Below, piece by piece: positions 14,292 through 25,400 of a DNA stretch of 42,769 nt. How positions within the stretch are numbered: position 1 is the first letter of the stretch; every line of letters starts with the position of its first letter. Source of the stretch: Anaerolineae bacterium (GTDB lineage: Bacteria > Chloroflexota > Anaerolineae > Epilineales > Epilineaceae); contig JAJCYU010000237.1 of assembly GCA_029262755.1 (NCBI GenBank), forward strand, positions 1 to 42,769. The letters run 5' to 3'. The position numbers and the translations under genes were made by a program. The notes beneath the pieces are model-generated. The model saw only the letters and a list, made by a program, of their open reading frames with translations, made no database searches and was not told the origin of the DNA.

Positions 14292-14525
14292 TCCCATTTG
14301 TCTTCCGCTTGACATGCACCTTGACCGTGGCCTTTGCCGCCGCGCATCATGGCTCCCACCCTGGTTGCATACCGAGGCGCGAGTCGCCGACCAAACCGGC
14401 CCTTCGCGATGACGCCAGCCCGCGACCGCGACATCCGTCGTCCCAATCCCACCCACCGTCGACAGACGCCGAGGCCGCGAGGGCCGACGGTATGGGCGAC
14501 GGAACACGAACCCAGGAGGCCGCGC

Positions 14526-16496
14526 ATGAATGCCCGCCGAAACGTGGAGCGACGTGGTGGCCAGCCCGGAGGAATCGGCCGACTCGCGAAGCGCATCGCG
14601 CTCACAGCCGCCGTACTCTTCGGCCTTGTTGCGCCGCGAGGTGCGGCCCTTGGTGCATTGCCACCGGTAGCGGAACATGGTTTACCGACATGGACGGTGC
14701 ACTACGGTGGCTTCCGCAGCCTCCAGGACCTGGTGGCCGTTTCACCGGAGGAAGCATGGGGGCTGGACGCCATCGAGGTGTCGCTTGCGCCTGGGAGGCA
14801 GCAGCAGACGGCCTTCGTGCATGTGAAGGACGGCGTATGGCGTGCGGTGTCTTTCGTCTCAGGCCTGCGGCTGCGCGCTCTCGATCTCAGCGGCCCCGGC
14901 CATGGCATCGCGGTCGGGGAGGACGGCAAGCAGTGGGGCTTTGATGGCCGGGAGTGGAACGACGCGGGCACGATCGGCGACGAAGACCTGCTCGATATCG
15001 ACCTTTGGAGCGCGGAAGCCGGTTGGGCCGTCGGTGAGATCGCGAGCATATACCGATGGGACGGCACGTTCTGGTCGAAGGAGACGTTGCCGCGTGCGGT
15101 TGGGGCATCGCGCATTTTGTCCGTGAGCGCCGTCTCCCCGACGGAAGCGTGGGCGGCGACGGCCAACGGCCAGCTGCTCCACAGAACGGCGCAGGGTTGG
15201 ACCATCGACGAGAGCGCCCCCGAAACCCGTTCTTGGGAGGATGTTTCCTTCCTCACCCCGAATCATGGTTTGGCTGCAGGGCGCGTATTGGCCGAATATC
15301 GGGACGGCACGTGGCGTGAGATCGGCTCGGTGGACGTACGGTATCGCTCTCTGGCCTGGCTGGGCGACACGGCGGTGGTGCTCGGCAACGACCGACCGCT
15401 GCGCGTGCGTGACGGCGCGCTTGAGACGGTCGGGTTCGAGGCGGGCCCGTTGGGGGAGGACCTCGGCGGCCTCGTGTATCGCTGGCTTAGCGCCGTTTCC
15501 CCAACCGAAGCCTGGGTGTTCGGGCCAGGCACTACAGTGACCTCGGCGCCTTCGAGCGGGCCCGGCGCTTGGGTGTGGCCGCCCGTCAAGCAGCTGACCA
15601 CCGTCGACGCGGTTGTCGAGGGTCAGGGCTGGGCCGGCGGCATTGCGATTCGCGACGGGTTTGTCGGTGGCGACATCGAGGGCGCGTGGACCCGCAGCCT
15701 GGCCCAAGAACCGGGCACGATCGTCGAGGACATCGATCTGCTCAGCCCTGAATCGGGCTGGGCGGTCGGGCAGTTCGCCCCCCCCGGCGATCCGCTCGGC
15801 GCCGAAGGCCGGATGTGGCGTTGGCAAGGCGAGACGTGGACGCCGTATCCCATCAACAAACTATGGCGGATGACGCGCATCCAGATGCTCTCCGAGGACG
15901 AAGGGTGGGCCTCCGGCGACAACGTCATCGTCCGTTGGGACGGCGCCGAGTGGAGCCAAGTCGGCGGCGCCCCGCCCGAAGCGGCCCACGGCGATTTCTC
16001 CATCGTGCGTGGTGGCGACGAGGCCCTCGGGTTTTTCGGCGGCGACGGCCTTGTGTTCCGCATGACGGGTGACGTGTGGCAGAGCTGGTCCTTCAACGTC
16101 GCCGAGCTCATCCACGCCGTGACCGCGCCGGAAGAGGACGAAGCGTGGGCGCTTTCGCGCAACACCTTATATCGCTATGACGGTGCGTCCTGGGTCGACG
16201 CGACGCCGCGGTTGCCGCGCGGTACGATCCTGGCCGATATCGACGCGGCGGGACCAAATGACGTCTGGCTGCTCACGGAGCCGCCGGAGCTTCGTCACTG
16301 GAATGGCGCACGGTGGATCACCCACGATCTCTCGCCGTTGGGGCATCTTTCCACGCCGTTCCGACTACGCGCCCTGCGGCTCGAAGAGGACAGCCCCGCC
16401 ACCGACATCTGGCTCGCCGGCGAACCGCCCATGGTCGCGCGCTTCCATCTCAGCAAGGTCGTCTCGACGCTCTCCCTACCGTGGCTTACCCGCTGA
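14526..16496 (+). CDS. Secreted beta-propeller protein (YCF48/BNR-like repeats)
   Basis: 656 residues. A basic start and hydrophobic run (RIALTAAVLFGLVAPRGAALG) form a signal peptide. The mature part carries about eleven repeats of a loop such as SPTEAWAA, SPESGWAVG, SEDEGWASGD and GPNDVWLLTE, each followed by a short beta hairpin with an aromatic W. These repeats of ~50 residues are typical of YCF48/BNR-type propellers, probably one or two rings. No catalytic residues are apparent, so a binding or scaffold role is likely. The protein ends in LSLPWLTR, close to the IFLPLVQR end of the second giant protein. ATG 14526 is chosen because of AGGAGG six nt upstream and the signal peptide; a longer frame to 14334 lacks both. 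The stop is 7 bp from the convergent mscS stop. Confidence 0.85.
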   Translation: MNARRNVERRGGQPGGIGRLAKRIALTAAVLFGLVAPRGAALGALPPVAEHGLPTWTVHYGGFRSLQDLVAVSPEEAWGLDAIEVSLAPGRQQQTAFVHVKDGVWRAVSFVSGLRLRALDLSGPGHGIAVGEDGKQWGFDGREWNDAGTIGDEDLLDIDLWSAEAGWAVGEIASIYRWDGTFWSKETLPRAVGASRILSVSAVSPTEAWAATANGQLLHRTAQGWTIDESAPETRSWEDVSFLTPNHGLAAGRVLAEYRDGTWREIGSVDVRYRSLAWLGDTAVVLGNDRPLRVRDGALETVGFEAGPLGEDLGGLVYRWLSAVSPTEAWVFGPGTTVTSAPSSGPGAWVWPPVKQLTTVDAVVEGQGWAGGIAIRDGFVGGDIEGAWTRSLAQEPGTIVEDIDLLSPESGWAVGQFAPPGDPLGAEGRMWRWQGETWTPYPINKLWRMTRIQMLSEDEGWASGDNVIVRWDGAEWSQVGGAPPEAAHGDFSIVRGGDEALGFFGGDGLVFRMTGDVWQSWSFNVAELIHAVTAPEEDEAWALSRNTLYRYDGASWVDATPRLPRGTILADIDAAGPNDVWLLTEPPELRHWNGARWITHDLSPLGHLSTPFRLRALRLEEDSPATDIWLAGEPPMVARFHLSKVVSTLSLPWLTR

Positions 16497-16503
16497 CCGA
16501 CAC

Positions 16504-17556
16504 CTACGCGCGCGGCTCCTCCGAATCAGACCCTCTCGGTGCATTCGATCCGGTCCCGTCCGTGGATGGTCCGCGCTGCGGTCCCGGCCGACGGCTCTCG
16601 GCTGCGCTCCGCCGCGGGCCCGCCTCCGACCACTCGACGTGTTGCGTAGGCCACGCGATGCGCAGGCTGTCGTGTGCTTCGAACGCTTCGAGGATCGCTT
16701 GCCACATGCGATGGGTGGCGCCGCGGCGTTGGCGCGGGTGCACGAGGTGGCGAACGGTGAGCACGATGCCACGGTCCTCCACGGCGGTGTACACCGCGGG
16801 GGTCAGCGTGCGATAGAAGATCAGGTAATCGTCCTCGGCGCCTTGCTCGATAAAGGGCTGAGCCTCCGCGAGCACCTCTTGGGCCTGCTCGTCTGCGATG
16901 CGCTTGAGGATGTCCTGGGCCGCCCGCCAGTCGCTGTCCATGCTCAGCGGAACCCGCACCTCGTTCCAGATGAAGGCGAAGCCGCGCGTGTAGTTGGCTA
17001 GCTCCCGGCTAAAGACGAGCTGGTTGGGCACATGTACGACGCGGCCCGTGCTCTGGTCGGCCTCCACCCAATTGCCGATCTCGTTGAGCGAGAACTCGAA
17101 GAGCCGCATGTCCACCACGTCACCGGCCGTCGTCCCGATCTCCACGCGGTCGCCGATGCCGAAGGGGCGCCGCCAGACGAGATAGGCCCAGCCGACCAGG
17201 TTGGCGATCGGGTCGCGCAACGCGATCGCGACGCCGGCGGATAGCAGCCCGAAGTAGGTGGCCAGGTTCTCGAAGTGCGGAAACCATATCTCGAGCACGA
17301 GGAAGGCGGCTAGGCCGACGAAGGTGTACTGCGTGACCCTTCGCCAACGGTAGCGAGCACGTGCCTCTTCGATCTTGGGCAGCACCAGGCGCAAGAGCAA
17401 CAGCCGGATCAACCACAGGCTGGCGAAGACCACGATCGAAACGAGCAACTTCTGGTCGGGGGGCATCGGACCGAGCGACTCGCCGCCGCCCCGGGCGAAG
17501 AACCAGTCACTGAGGGCGCGCGGGCCACCGCGCAGATCGGGTATCAGGGGGTCCAC
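16504..17556 (-). CDS. MscS-family mechanosensitive ion channel
   Basis: About 350 residues. Three membrane helices are visible: LLVSIVVFASLWLIRLLLL, QYTFVGLAAFLVLEIW, and the pore helix GLLSAGVAIALRDPIANLVGWAYLV. The beta domain follows, with the FGIGDRVEIG motif. A cytoplasmic mixed domain and a ~40-residue disordered Arg/Ser/Pro-rich tail complete it. Such channels open when membrane tension rises and release solutes during hypo-osmotic shock. It overlaps the end of the upstream acetyltransferase gene. GTG 17556 gives a 13-bp overlap; a TTG at 17592 or ATG at 17466 are alternatives, with no ribosome-binding site to decide. Confidence 0.92.
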   Translation of the reverse strand: MDPLIPDLRGGPRALSDWFFARGGGESLGPMPPDQKLLVSIVVFASLWLIRLLLLRLVLPKIEEARARYRWRRVTQYTFVGLAAFLVLEIWFPHFENLATYFGLLSAGVAIALRDPIANLVGWAYLVWRRPFGIGDRVEIGTTAGDVVDMRLFEFSLNEIGNWVEADQSTGRVVHVPNQLVFSRELANYTRGFAFIWNEVRVPLSMDSDWRAAQDILKRIADEQAQEVLAEAQPFIEQGAEDDYLIFYRTLTPAVYTAVEDRGIVLTVRHLVHPRQRRGATHRMWQAILEAFEAHDSLRIAWPTQHVEWSEAGPRRSAAESRRPGPQRGPSTDGTGSNAPRGSDSEEPRA

Positions 17557-18137
17557 GCGCTCGCCGGTTCGTAGGCCATCTCCAGCTCCCAATGACTGCC
17601 GTGCTCGAAGGAGAAGCGCTTGAGCTGCCGCACCGACACGAAGCCCGCCGCTTCAAAGGCACGCTGGGCGCGCACGTTGTCCGGATAGGTGTACAAGCAC
17701 ACTTTGGCGAGGCCCAGCTCTTCCACGCCGTAGTCGCGCAACAACGCGACCGCCTCGCGCCCGTAGCCGCGGCCCCACCGGTCTCGCTCGCCGATCACGA
17801 TGCCGAGTTCCGCCGTGGCCGCCACCGCGTCGATCCGGAACAGCCCACCACGGCCGATCGCTGCCCCGTTCTCGTCGAGCACGAGGAAGAGTTGCTCACG
17901 GGGCCCATTGTGACGCGGCAGCTGCATCAAGAACAGTTCGCGGAATCGTGGATAGGGCATCTCGACGGGCCGCCCCCCGGAAAGAGAGAGCAACTCCTCA
18001 TCGCGCGACCACCGATAGAGGGCCCGCAGCTCGTCGTCCTGGAAGCCCGTTCGATAGGGGCGCAGCCGTAGGCGCTCCCCCACGAGGGTCGGCGTGGGAG
18101 GCGGTGCAGCGGCGGGAAGCGAGACAGCGTTGGCCAT
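17544..18137 (-). CDS. GNAT-family N-acetyltransferase (RimJ/RimL-like)
   Basis: 197 residues. The acetyl-CoA loop is RWGRGYG at 120-126 (R/QxxGxG/A type) and the NVRAQRAFEAAGF segment (154-166) is typical of RimJ/RimL-like acetyltransferases, which modify N-termini, polyamines or antibiotics. The substrate is not predictable here. ATG 18137 gives a natural length; upstream frame is Arg-rich and lacks family character. It sits between gcvT (43 bp upstream) and mscS, with which it overlaps, so the three may form one transcript. Confidence 0.88.
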   Translation of the reverse strand: MANAVSLPAAAPPPTPTLVGERLRLRPYRTGFQDDELRALYRWSRDEELLSLSGGRPVEMPYPRFRELFLMQLPRHNGPREQLFLVLDENGAAIGRGGLFRIDAVAATAELGIVIGERDRWGRGYGREAVALLRDYGVEELGLAKVCLYTYPDNVRAQRAFEAAGFVSVRQLKRFSFEHGSHWELEMAYEPASAWTP

Positions 18138-18180
18138 GATCGGCTCGGAGCGGGGGCGCCGGTAGCGGCGGCGCCTGCGC

Positions 18181-19278
18181 TCAACGCGGGCGGCGGTAGA
18201 AGGGGCGGCGAACAACCCGCGCCGGCACCGGGCGTCCCCGCACATCGACCTCGACGGCCGTGTCGAGCTTGCCGTGCGCGGGATCCACGTAGGCTAGCGC
18301 AATGGCTCGATCCAGCGTCGGCGACATCGTGCCGGAGGTCACCGCGCCGACCACCTCACCTCCGACGGACACCGCGAAACCCTGGCGCGGAATGCCGCGC
18401 CCCTCGATCGCGAGCCCGACGAGCTTGCGTGGCGCGCCGTTCTCGAGCTCGGCGCGGAAGCGGTCCTGGCCGACCATCGGTACTTCGAGACCCGGCTTCT
18501 CCATCTCGACGAAACGCTTCAGCCCGCACTCGATCGCGCTCGTCTCTTCGTCCAGCTCGTGACCGTAGAGCGGCATCGCCGATTCCAGGCGAAGGCTATC
18601 GCGTGCACCGAGGCCGCAGGGTTGGATATCGTGCTCCGCCCCGGCCGCCATCAGCGCGTCCCAAAGCTCCGGCGCATCTTCCGGCTCGCACATGATCTCA
18701 AAGCCGTCTTCGCCGGTGTATCCCGTGCGCGAGACCATCGTCTGGCAACCCGCCACCGTGCCGCGGCCGAAGTGGTAGTAGTCCATCGTCCATATCGGCA
18801 GGCGCGTCAGCGGGGCAAGCGTCGTTGCCGCGAGCGGACCCTGCAATGCAAGCAGCGCCTTGTCGTCCGAGCGATCGTGGAGCGTCACGCGGCCTTCCAG
18901 CCGGCCTTCGAGCCAGGCACGGTCCTTGTCGATATTGCTCGCGTTGACCACGAGCAGGAAGGCCTGCTCATCCAGGCGGTAGACCAACAGATCGTCCACC
19001 GTCCCACCCTGCTCGTTGGGCAGGAGGGTGTATTGCGCCTGGCCGTCGGCAAGTTCCGCGACATCGTTGGTCAGCAGTCGGCGCAGCTCGCGCTCGGCGT
19101 GGTCGCCGAAGATCACGAACTCGCCCATGTGGCTGACGTCGAACAACCCGACTCGGGTTCGCACGGCTTCATGCTCGGCCTTGATGCCCGCGTACCACGT
19201 GGGCATTTCCCAGCCGCCGAAATCGGTCAGACGTGCGCCGGCGGCGCGGTGCTGCTCGTAGAGCGGGGTGCGCTTCAC
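18181..19278 (-). CDS. gcvT: Glycine cleavage system T protein (aminomethyltransferase)
   Basis: 365 residues, usual length. In the glycine cleavage system the T protein moves the methylene group from the H-protein aminomethyl-lipoamide arm to tetrahydrofolate, releasing ammonia. Signatures are LTDFGGWEMP near 18-27, GLFDVSHMGEF, QGGTVDDLLVYR and SRTGYTGEDGFEI. gcvH and gcvP are not in the window. The start is a GTG at 19278 in a good N-terminal match (MKRTPLYEQH). An extended -10 (TGCTACAAT, 19410-19402) lies ~120 nt upstream. I looked for a glycine riboswitch in the leader and did not recognise one. Confidence 0.95.
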   Translation of the reverse strand: MKRTPLYEQHRAAGARLTDFGGWEMPTWYAGIKAEHEAVRTRVGLFDVSHMGEFVIFGDHAERELRRLLTNDVAELADGQAQYTLLPNEQGGTVDDLLVYRLDEQAFLLVVNASNIDKDRAWLEGRLEGRVTLHDRSDDKALLALQGPLAATTLAPLTRLPIWTMDYYHFGRGTVAGCQTMVSRTGYTGEDGFEIMCEPEDAPELWDALMAAGAEHDIQPCGLGARDSLRLESAMPLYGHELDEETSAIECGLKRFVEMEKPGLEVPMVGQDRFRAELENGAPRKLVGLAIEGRGIPRQGFAVSVGGEVVGAVTSGTMSPTLDRAIALAYVDPAHGKLDTAVEVDVRGRPVPARVVRRPFYRRPR

Positions 19279-19401
19279 GGATCATCGTCCCTGGGGCGTG
19301 CGCCCGACGGCGATCGGTGCGCGGGGCGTGCGCCTTACGCGGCAGGCTGCGGCCGGCGCGCGAGGCTCGCGAACGGGCGGCTCGACGGCTGCCCGTCGCG
19401 G

Positions 19402-19410
19402 ATTGTAGCA
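19402..19410 (-). promoter_or_regulatory. Extended -10 (TGCTACAAT) upstream of gcvT
   Basis: TGCTACAAT is found on the minus strand between the giant gene's stop (19456) and gcvT. It is the same 9-mer as that upstream of the antiporter pair. The leader would be about 115 nt. Confidence 0.4.
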
Positions 19411-19455
19411 TGCCCCGCACGCCGTCGGGACGCGGGAGCCGGGGACCCTACACCC

Positions 19456-22400
19456 CTACCACGAACGCGGTGCGATGTAGTCCAGCCAGGCCGCGACGAG
19501 CAGGAGATCCGCCTTTCCGACACGGCCGTCTCCATCGAGATCGGCCAGCCGGTCGACCGGAGCCCGGCCGAATCGCGCCGCGACGCGGACGAGGTCCACG
19601 ACGTCGATCCGTCCGTCCCCGTTGTGGTCGCCCGCCGGCAGAACGGCCGTCGGCAGTTCGGCCGTGCTGCCCGCGCCCAGCGCGGGGCGGGCCTCTACGC
19701 GCAACCAGCCTTCGCGGAAGGCGGATACGACGCGCACACCGGGCGGTAGGCCGCACAACTGGAACGCGCCCGAAGGTGCCGTGCGCTCCAGCGGCAACCC
19801 GTCCACGGCCAGCCATGCCCCATGCCTCCCACGGCCCGGCAAGCGCACCTGGCCATCCACGCACGCGGTTTCGGACCGGGACCGCGCATCGATGTGCAAC
19901 GAACGCCCGGCCGCGGCAAGCACCTCACCTTCGGCGCCGCGTGCGATGACGCGGAACGCATAGTCGCGACCGGCCGGCAGCGGTCCGGAGAGCCATTGTC
20001 GGACATCGCCGGTCGAAGCGCCGTCGCCGGGTGGCACAACGGCAAGCGGCGCGAAGGGTGCCGAGCCGCCGCGGCCTTCGATGAGGTAGTCGGTCTCACC
20101 TTCGACCACATCTTCCCAGGTGAGGAAGGCCTGGCCGTCCCCAAAGGCGGTCGCGCTCATCGGGACATTGACCGGTAGCACCTCGACGAAGGCGAAGCCC
20201 GTGTTGTTGTCGAGCTGCAGGTCCGGCGTGTCGGAATCGACGATGACCGTGTTGGTAAAATGCAGCGCGGGTTGACCGGCGCCCGGCACGGAGAGCAGCT
20301 GGCCGGTCACCTCGTAGTCCACCCGGCCACCGCTCGGAATGTCGCCCAGCGCACAATTGATTCGAAAGTCGTCCAACCGCACGCACCCTGCAACGAGCGT
20401 CGTGCTGATCAGCCGCACCGCCGCGGGGTCCGTCGACGTGAGGGTATCGCTGACCACCGTGTTTAGGGCCGGGATCGGGCCGTTGTTGATCACCGTAACC
20501 GTGTAGGTGATCAACTCGCCCGCGATGGGCAGCGTTTCCGTAATGCTCTTTTTGATGAACAGATCGGCGGTGAAGGCCGGATCCACGATGCGCACGGACG
20601 CCTCATCCGTGTCGTTGGACGGATCGGGGTCATGCCCGCCGTTGGGCTGGCTGCTCGTGGCGGTGTTGGTCAAGACGCTACCGAAAAAGCCGCCGTCGAC
20701 GACGGCCACGATATCGAAGGCCGCGCTTGCTCCGGGCAGGATATTGCCGAGGTCGCATGCGAGGGTGCCGACCGGGCCCTGTACACAAGAGTCGGTGTCG
20801 GACAGGTAGCTCAGGCCGGCGGGCAGCGTGTCGGTCACGCGCACATCGCGCGCTAGGGCCGGACCGTCGTTGACCACCTCGAGGGCAAAGGTGACCGCAT
20901 CGCCCGTGGTCGCGTACGGCGGTGCGCCGTCCTTGGTCAGCGCAAGGTCCGCGGGGGCGTCGACATCGGTGACGTGCGTGCTCGTGTTGTTCGCGACGTC
21001 GACCTCTGCTTGGTCCGCGGCGACGTCCGCCCGGTTCACCAACTGGCTGCCCGCGGGCGCGTCCGCGTCCACGTCGACCACCACGGTCAGGGCCGTCGAT
21101 GCACCGCCGCCCAGGTCGCCGAGGTCGCAGGCGAGCAGGGGTAGCCCGGAGGTGTCGCAGCCCGCGCTATCGGTGACGTAGGTCACGCTGACGGGCAAGG
21201 TGTCGCTGATGGCCACGTTGGTGGCGGTCAGCAGACCGGTGTTGGTGATCGCGAGCGTCCAGGTCATGCGCAGGCCCGCGCTCACGCGATCGGCGAACAA
21301 GGCCACGCCGGGCGGGGAGCCGTCCGTCACGACCTCGCCGACGCCGGTCTTGTGAATCGCAAGATCGACCCCGACCCCTACCGCAACCTCGGCGCTGTCG
21401 GCGTTGTTGGACGGATCGGGATCGGGCGTGTCCGACGCGGTGCGCGCCACGTTGAGCGCAACCTGTCCCGTGAGGGTCAATGTGGCCGTGGCGTAGATCT
21501 CGACCACCGCCGTGCCGGCGGCCGCTAGATCGCCGAGCGCGCAAACGAGTATCGGCAGGCCGCTCGTATCGCAGACCGGCGAGGAGCCATCGAAGCTCAT
21601 CCCGGCCGGCAACGTGTCGGTCACTACCACGGACCGTGCCGTGGACGGGCCGTTGTTCGTGATCGCGAGGGTGAAGGTCACGGCCTCGCTCGCCGCGACG
21701 GACGTGGGATCCACGCGTTTGCTGAGCTCGAGATCGGCCCACCGGCCCACCGTGGTCTGTTGCTCGGCCGTGTTGTTGCTCGGATCGGGATCGGGCTCGA
21801 GGCCCCGCACGCCCGTGCTGTTGGTCAGCACGGTGCCCGCGTCCAGATCCCCATCGACGTCGACGACCACGATCACCGCGGCGCCTGCGCCGTTGGCGAG
21901 GTCCCCCACCGTGCAGGAGAGCTGCGGCAGGCCGCTCGTATCGCAGGCCGCATCATCGCTTACGTACAAAGTCCCCGCGGGCAGGGAATCGCTCACCACA
22001 ACGCCCGTGGCGTCGTCGGGGCCGTCGTTGATGACGCTCAGCGTATAGGTCAGGCGAGCACCGGCCGTGACCTGATCCGGTATGACCACGACCAGCGGCG
22101 GGCTACCCGCCGCGGTGACCGCGCCGGCGCCGCTCTTGGTGATGCGCAGATCCACGTCGGGCAGCTCGTCGACCACGTCCACGGAAGCGGTATCCGTGTT
22201 GTTGCTCGGATCGGGATCGCCGCCGCCGGTCAGTACGGCCGTCGCACCGTTGGTCACCGTCTCGCCGGCGGCCCCCGTGGCACGCGCGACGAGCTGGAAG
22301 CTCGCCGTGCCGCCCACCGCAATATCGCCCAGCTCGCAGCTGAGCACGGGTAGGCCGGTCGTGTCGCAGCCTGCGTCGTCGGACTCGTAGGTCAGGCCGG

Positions 22401-25400
22401 CGGGCAGGGTGTCGAGCACGCGCACGCCGCGCCCGAGCGACGGGCCGAGGTTGTCGACACGGATGCTGAAGGTAATGAGCTCGCCCTGCTCGACCACCCC
22501 GAACTCCGCGGTCTTGGTCAGCGCGAGATCGGCGAGTTCGGAAACCGTGGTGCTCTGGCTGGCCTCGTCATTGCCCGGATTGTCGTCGGGCTGGTCACCG
22601 CCGACGGTGACGTCGTTCTGGAGCACGCTGCCGCCCGCAACGCCCGGCGCGACGTCCACCAAGAGCGTGACGACCGCGTTACCGCCGCCGGCCACCGCAC
22701 CGACCGTGCACACGATGATCGGCGCTCCGCTGGTATCGCAAGGTACGTCGGCGCTGACGAAGGTGGTGCCCGCGGGCAACGTGTCCGTGACCACCACCCC
22801 GCTCGCGGCGAGCACACCGGCGTTGGAGACGCTGAGCGTGTATGTCAGGCGGTTGCCTGCCGTTACCTGGTCGGCCACCACGGCGACACCCGGCGGGGAG
22901 CCGGGCTGTGTGACGGCGCCGGCGCCCGTTTTGTCGATCGCCAGATCCACGCGATCTCCGGCGGCGCTCATGTCGACATCCACGTCCGCGCTATCGGTGT
23001 CGTTGGCCGGGTCCGGGTCCGTCCCGCCACCGGTCAGCTGGACTTCGGCTTCGTTGGTGAGGGTCTGACCGGCCGTCCCTGGCGCGGCCGTCGCCATGAT
23101 GCGAATGACGGCGCTTGCCCCGGGCGCCAGATCGCCCGCGTCGCAAAGAATCGTCGGCAAGGCGCTCGTGTCGCAGGCGCCGTCGTCGGAGGTGTAGGTC
23201 AGACCCGCGGGCAGCGTGTCGGAGACCACGACGTCTCCGCCGAGCGAAGGGCCGAGGTTGGTCGCGGTGAGCACGAAGGTCACCGCGGCGCCTTCGTCGA
23301 TGACGCCCGGCTCGGCCGTCTTCGTGACGGCCAGGTCAGCGGAGACGAACACGACCGTGTCCTGCGCAGCCTCGTTGTTGCCCGGGTTCTCGTCCGGCTG
23401 CTCCGCATCGACGCGGGCTTCGTTGTGCAGCACGTGGAAGTGCACAACGTCGGGTGAAACATCGACCGACACCGCCACCGTGGCCATCGCGCCGGGGCCG
23501 AGGTTGGGCGCGTCACACAAGATCACCGGCGCACCGGAGATGTCGCAAACCGTGCTCGCCGCGACGAAGGTCACACCGGCGGGCAAGGTGTCGGAGATGC
23601 GAATGCCCGTTGCCGCGACCGCGCCTTCGTTGCGTACGGTCAGGGTGTAGGTCAGGCGCCTACCGGCCGTCACGATGCCGGGGACGATGGCAAGCCCCGG
23701 GGGCGTGCTGCTGGTGACGAACTCACCCGCCCCGGTCTTGTCGATGCTGAGGTCCACCGGCGTGACGCTTTCGCGGATCTCGACGGTATCGCTGTCGCTG
23801 TTGTTGGACGGATCCGGATCGCTGCCGCCGCCGAGGTCGACGGTGGCCGTGTTGATCCAGGCCGTGTCGGTCGCGCCCGTGGCCGTGGCCACGATGCGCA
23901 GCTGGTCGAAGGCGCCCGGTCCAAGGTCCGCCACACCACAGGTCAGGGTCGGCAGACCGGTCGCGTCACAACCCGCGTCGTCCGAGACGTAGGTCAGGCC
24001 GGCCGGGATGACGTCCGTCACGGCGATACCACGGGCCACGGAGGGCCCGAGGTTCGTCACGCGCAACGTGAACGTCGTGGCGTCGCCGGGCGCAAGGATG
24101 CGCGGATCCGCCGTCTTGGTAATCACGAGATCGGCGACGGCGCCCACCACCGTACGGTGCGTGGCGCTGTCGTTGCTCGGGTTGCCGTCCGGCGTCGACC
24201 CGCCGACGACGGCCATGTTGTCGAGCACGCTGCCGTCCAGCAGGTCGGCGTCCGTGTCGGCCACGATCTGGAAGGAGGTGTTGGCGCCCGCCGCGAGGTT
24301 GGGCAGCGCGCAGACCAGCACCGGCAGCGCGGAGGTGTCGCAGCCCGCGCTATCCGAGACGTAGCTCGTGCCGGCCGGCAGCGTGTCGGTCACGGTGACG
24401 CCGGTGGCGCCTGCCGGACCCGCGTTGCTCACGAAGAGCGTCCAGGTTAGGCGCCGACCGGCGGACACCGCGTCCGGCGTGACGACCACGGTCGGTGGGC
24501 TGCCCGGCGTGACGACCTCGCCTTCGCCGGTCTTGTCGATCGCAAGGTCGGCCTCGCCCGGATCGGGCTCGCGCACGACCACGATCGCGTCGTCGGTATC
24601 GTTGGACGGATCCGGATCGCTGCCGCCACCGGTCAACTGCACGGTCGCGGTGTTCGTCGCGCTCCGGCCGGCAAGCCCGGCCTCCACCGTGGCGGTAATG
24701 TCGAAGGAGGTGCTCGCGCCGGCTGCCAGATCGCCGAGCATGCAGCTAAGCGTTGGCAGGCCGGACGTGTCGCAGCCCGCGGAATCGGAGACATACGTCA
24801 ACGAGATGGGCAGCGTATCCTCGACCACGACGTCACGCGCCAAACTCGGCCCGTTGTTGGTTACGTCCATGGTGAAGACCACCTGTTGGCCTTCGACGGC
24901 AACGCTCGGGTCGGCGGTCTTCACGATGGCCAGATCGGCCGCCACGAGGACGGTCGTGGTCTGTTGCGCATCGTTGTTGTCGGTGTCGGGATCGTCCTCG
25001 ACGGCCGTGACGAGCACGGTGTTGATCCGCTGCGCACCGTCGGCCAATCCGGAGTCCACTTGGACGCGCACCACGACGCTGGCGGAAGATCCGACGGCAA
25101 GACCACCGATCGCGCAGACAACCAGCGGCGGCGCGCTTGCGTCGCAGCCGGCGTCGTCGGACAGGTGGGTCATACCCGATGGCAGGGTGTCGGTGAACAC
25201 GATGCCGCTTGCGCTACTCGGGCCGCCGTTGATCACCGTGAGGGTGTAGCTGAGCACCCGGCCGGCCGTGACCGTGTCCGATTGAAGCGTGACGATGGGC
25301 GGCGACCCCTGGCCGACGACCTCGCCTTCGCCCGATTTCACGATCCGTAGATCGGCCTGCGGAATCACCGTCGTCGTCGCCGTGTCTGTGTCGTTCGAGG

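Larger units (their letters stand above)
14209..14525. other. 317-bp divergent intergenic region
   Basis: This separates the dockerin-protein gene (-) from the beta-propeller gene (+). It holds the minus-strand promoter and palindrome at 14263-14291 and, for the plus strand, a weak promoter candidate (TTGACC at 14321, CATCAT at 14345). A strong AGGAGG at 14514-14519 serves the propeller gene. The open frame crossing it on plus is only an upstream extension of the propeller gene with unlikely Arg/Pro-rich composition. Confidence 0.5.

Noticed and set aside
18155-18175. GGCGCC inverted repeat between gcvT and the acetyltransferase as a terminator
   Set aside because: The stem is 6 bp with no T-run, in a gap of 43 bp; a terminator is not supported.
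19279-19401. Glycine riboswitch before gcvT
   Set aside because: The leader is about 115 nt and lacks the recognisable aptamer core; no tandem arrangement was seen.
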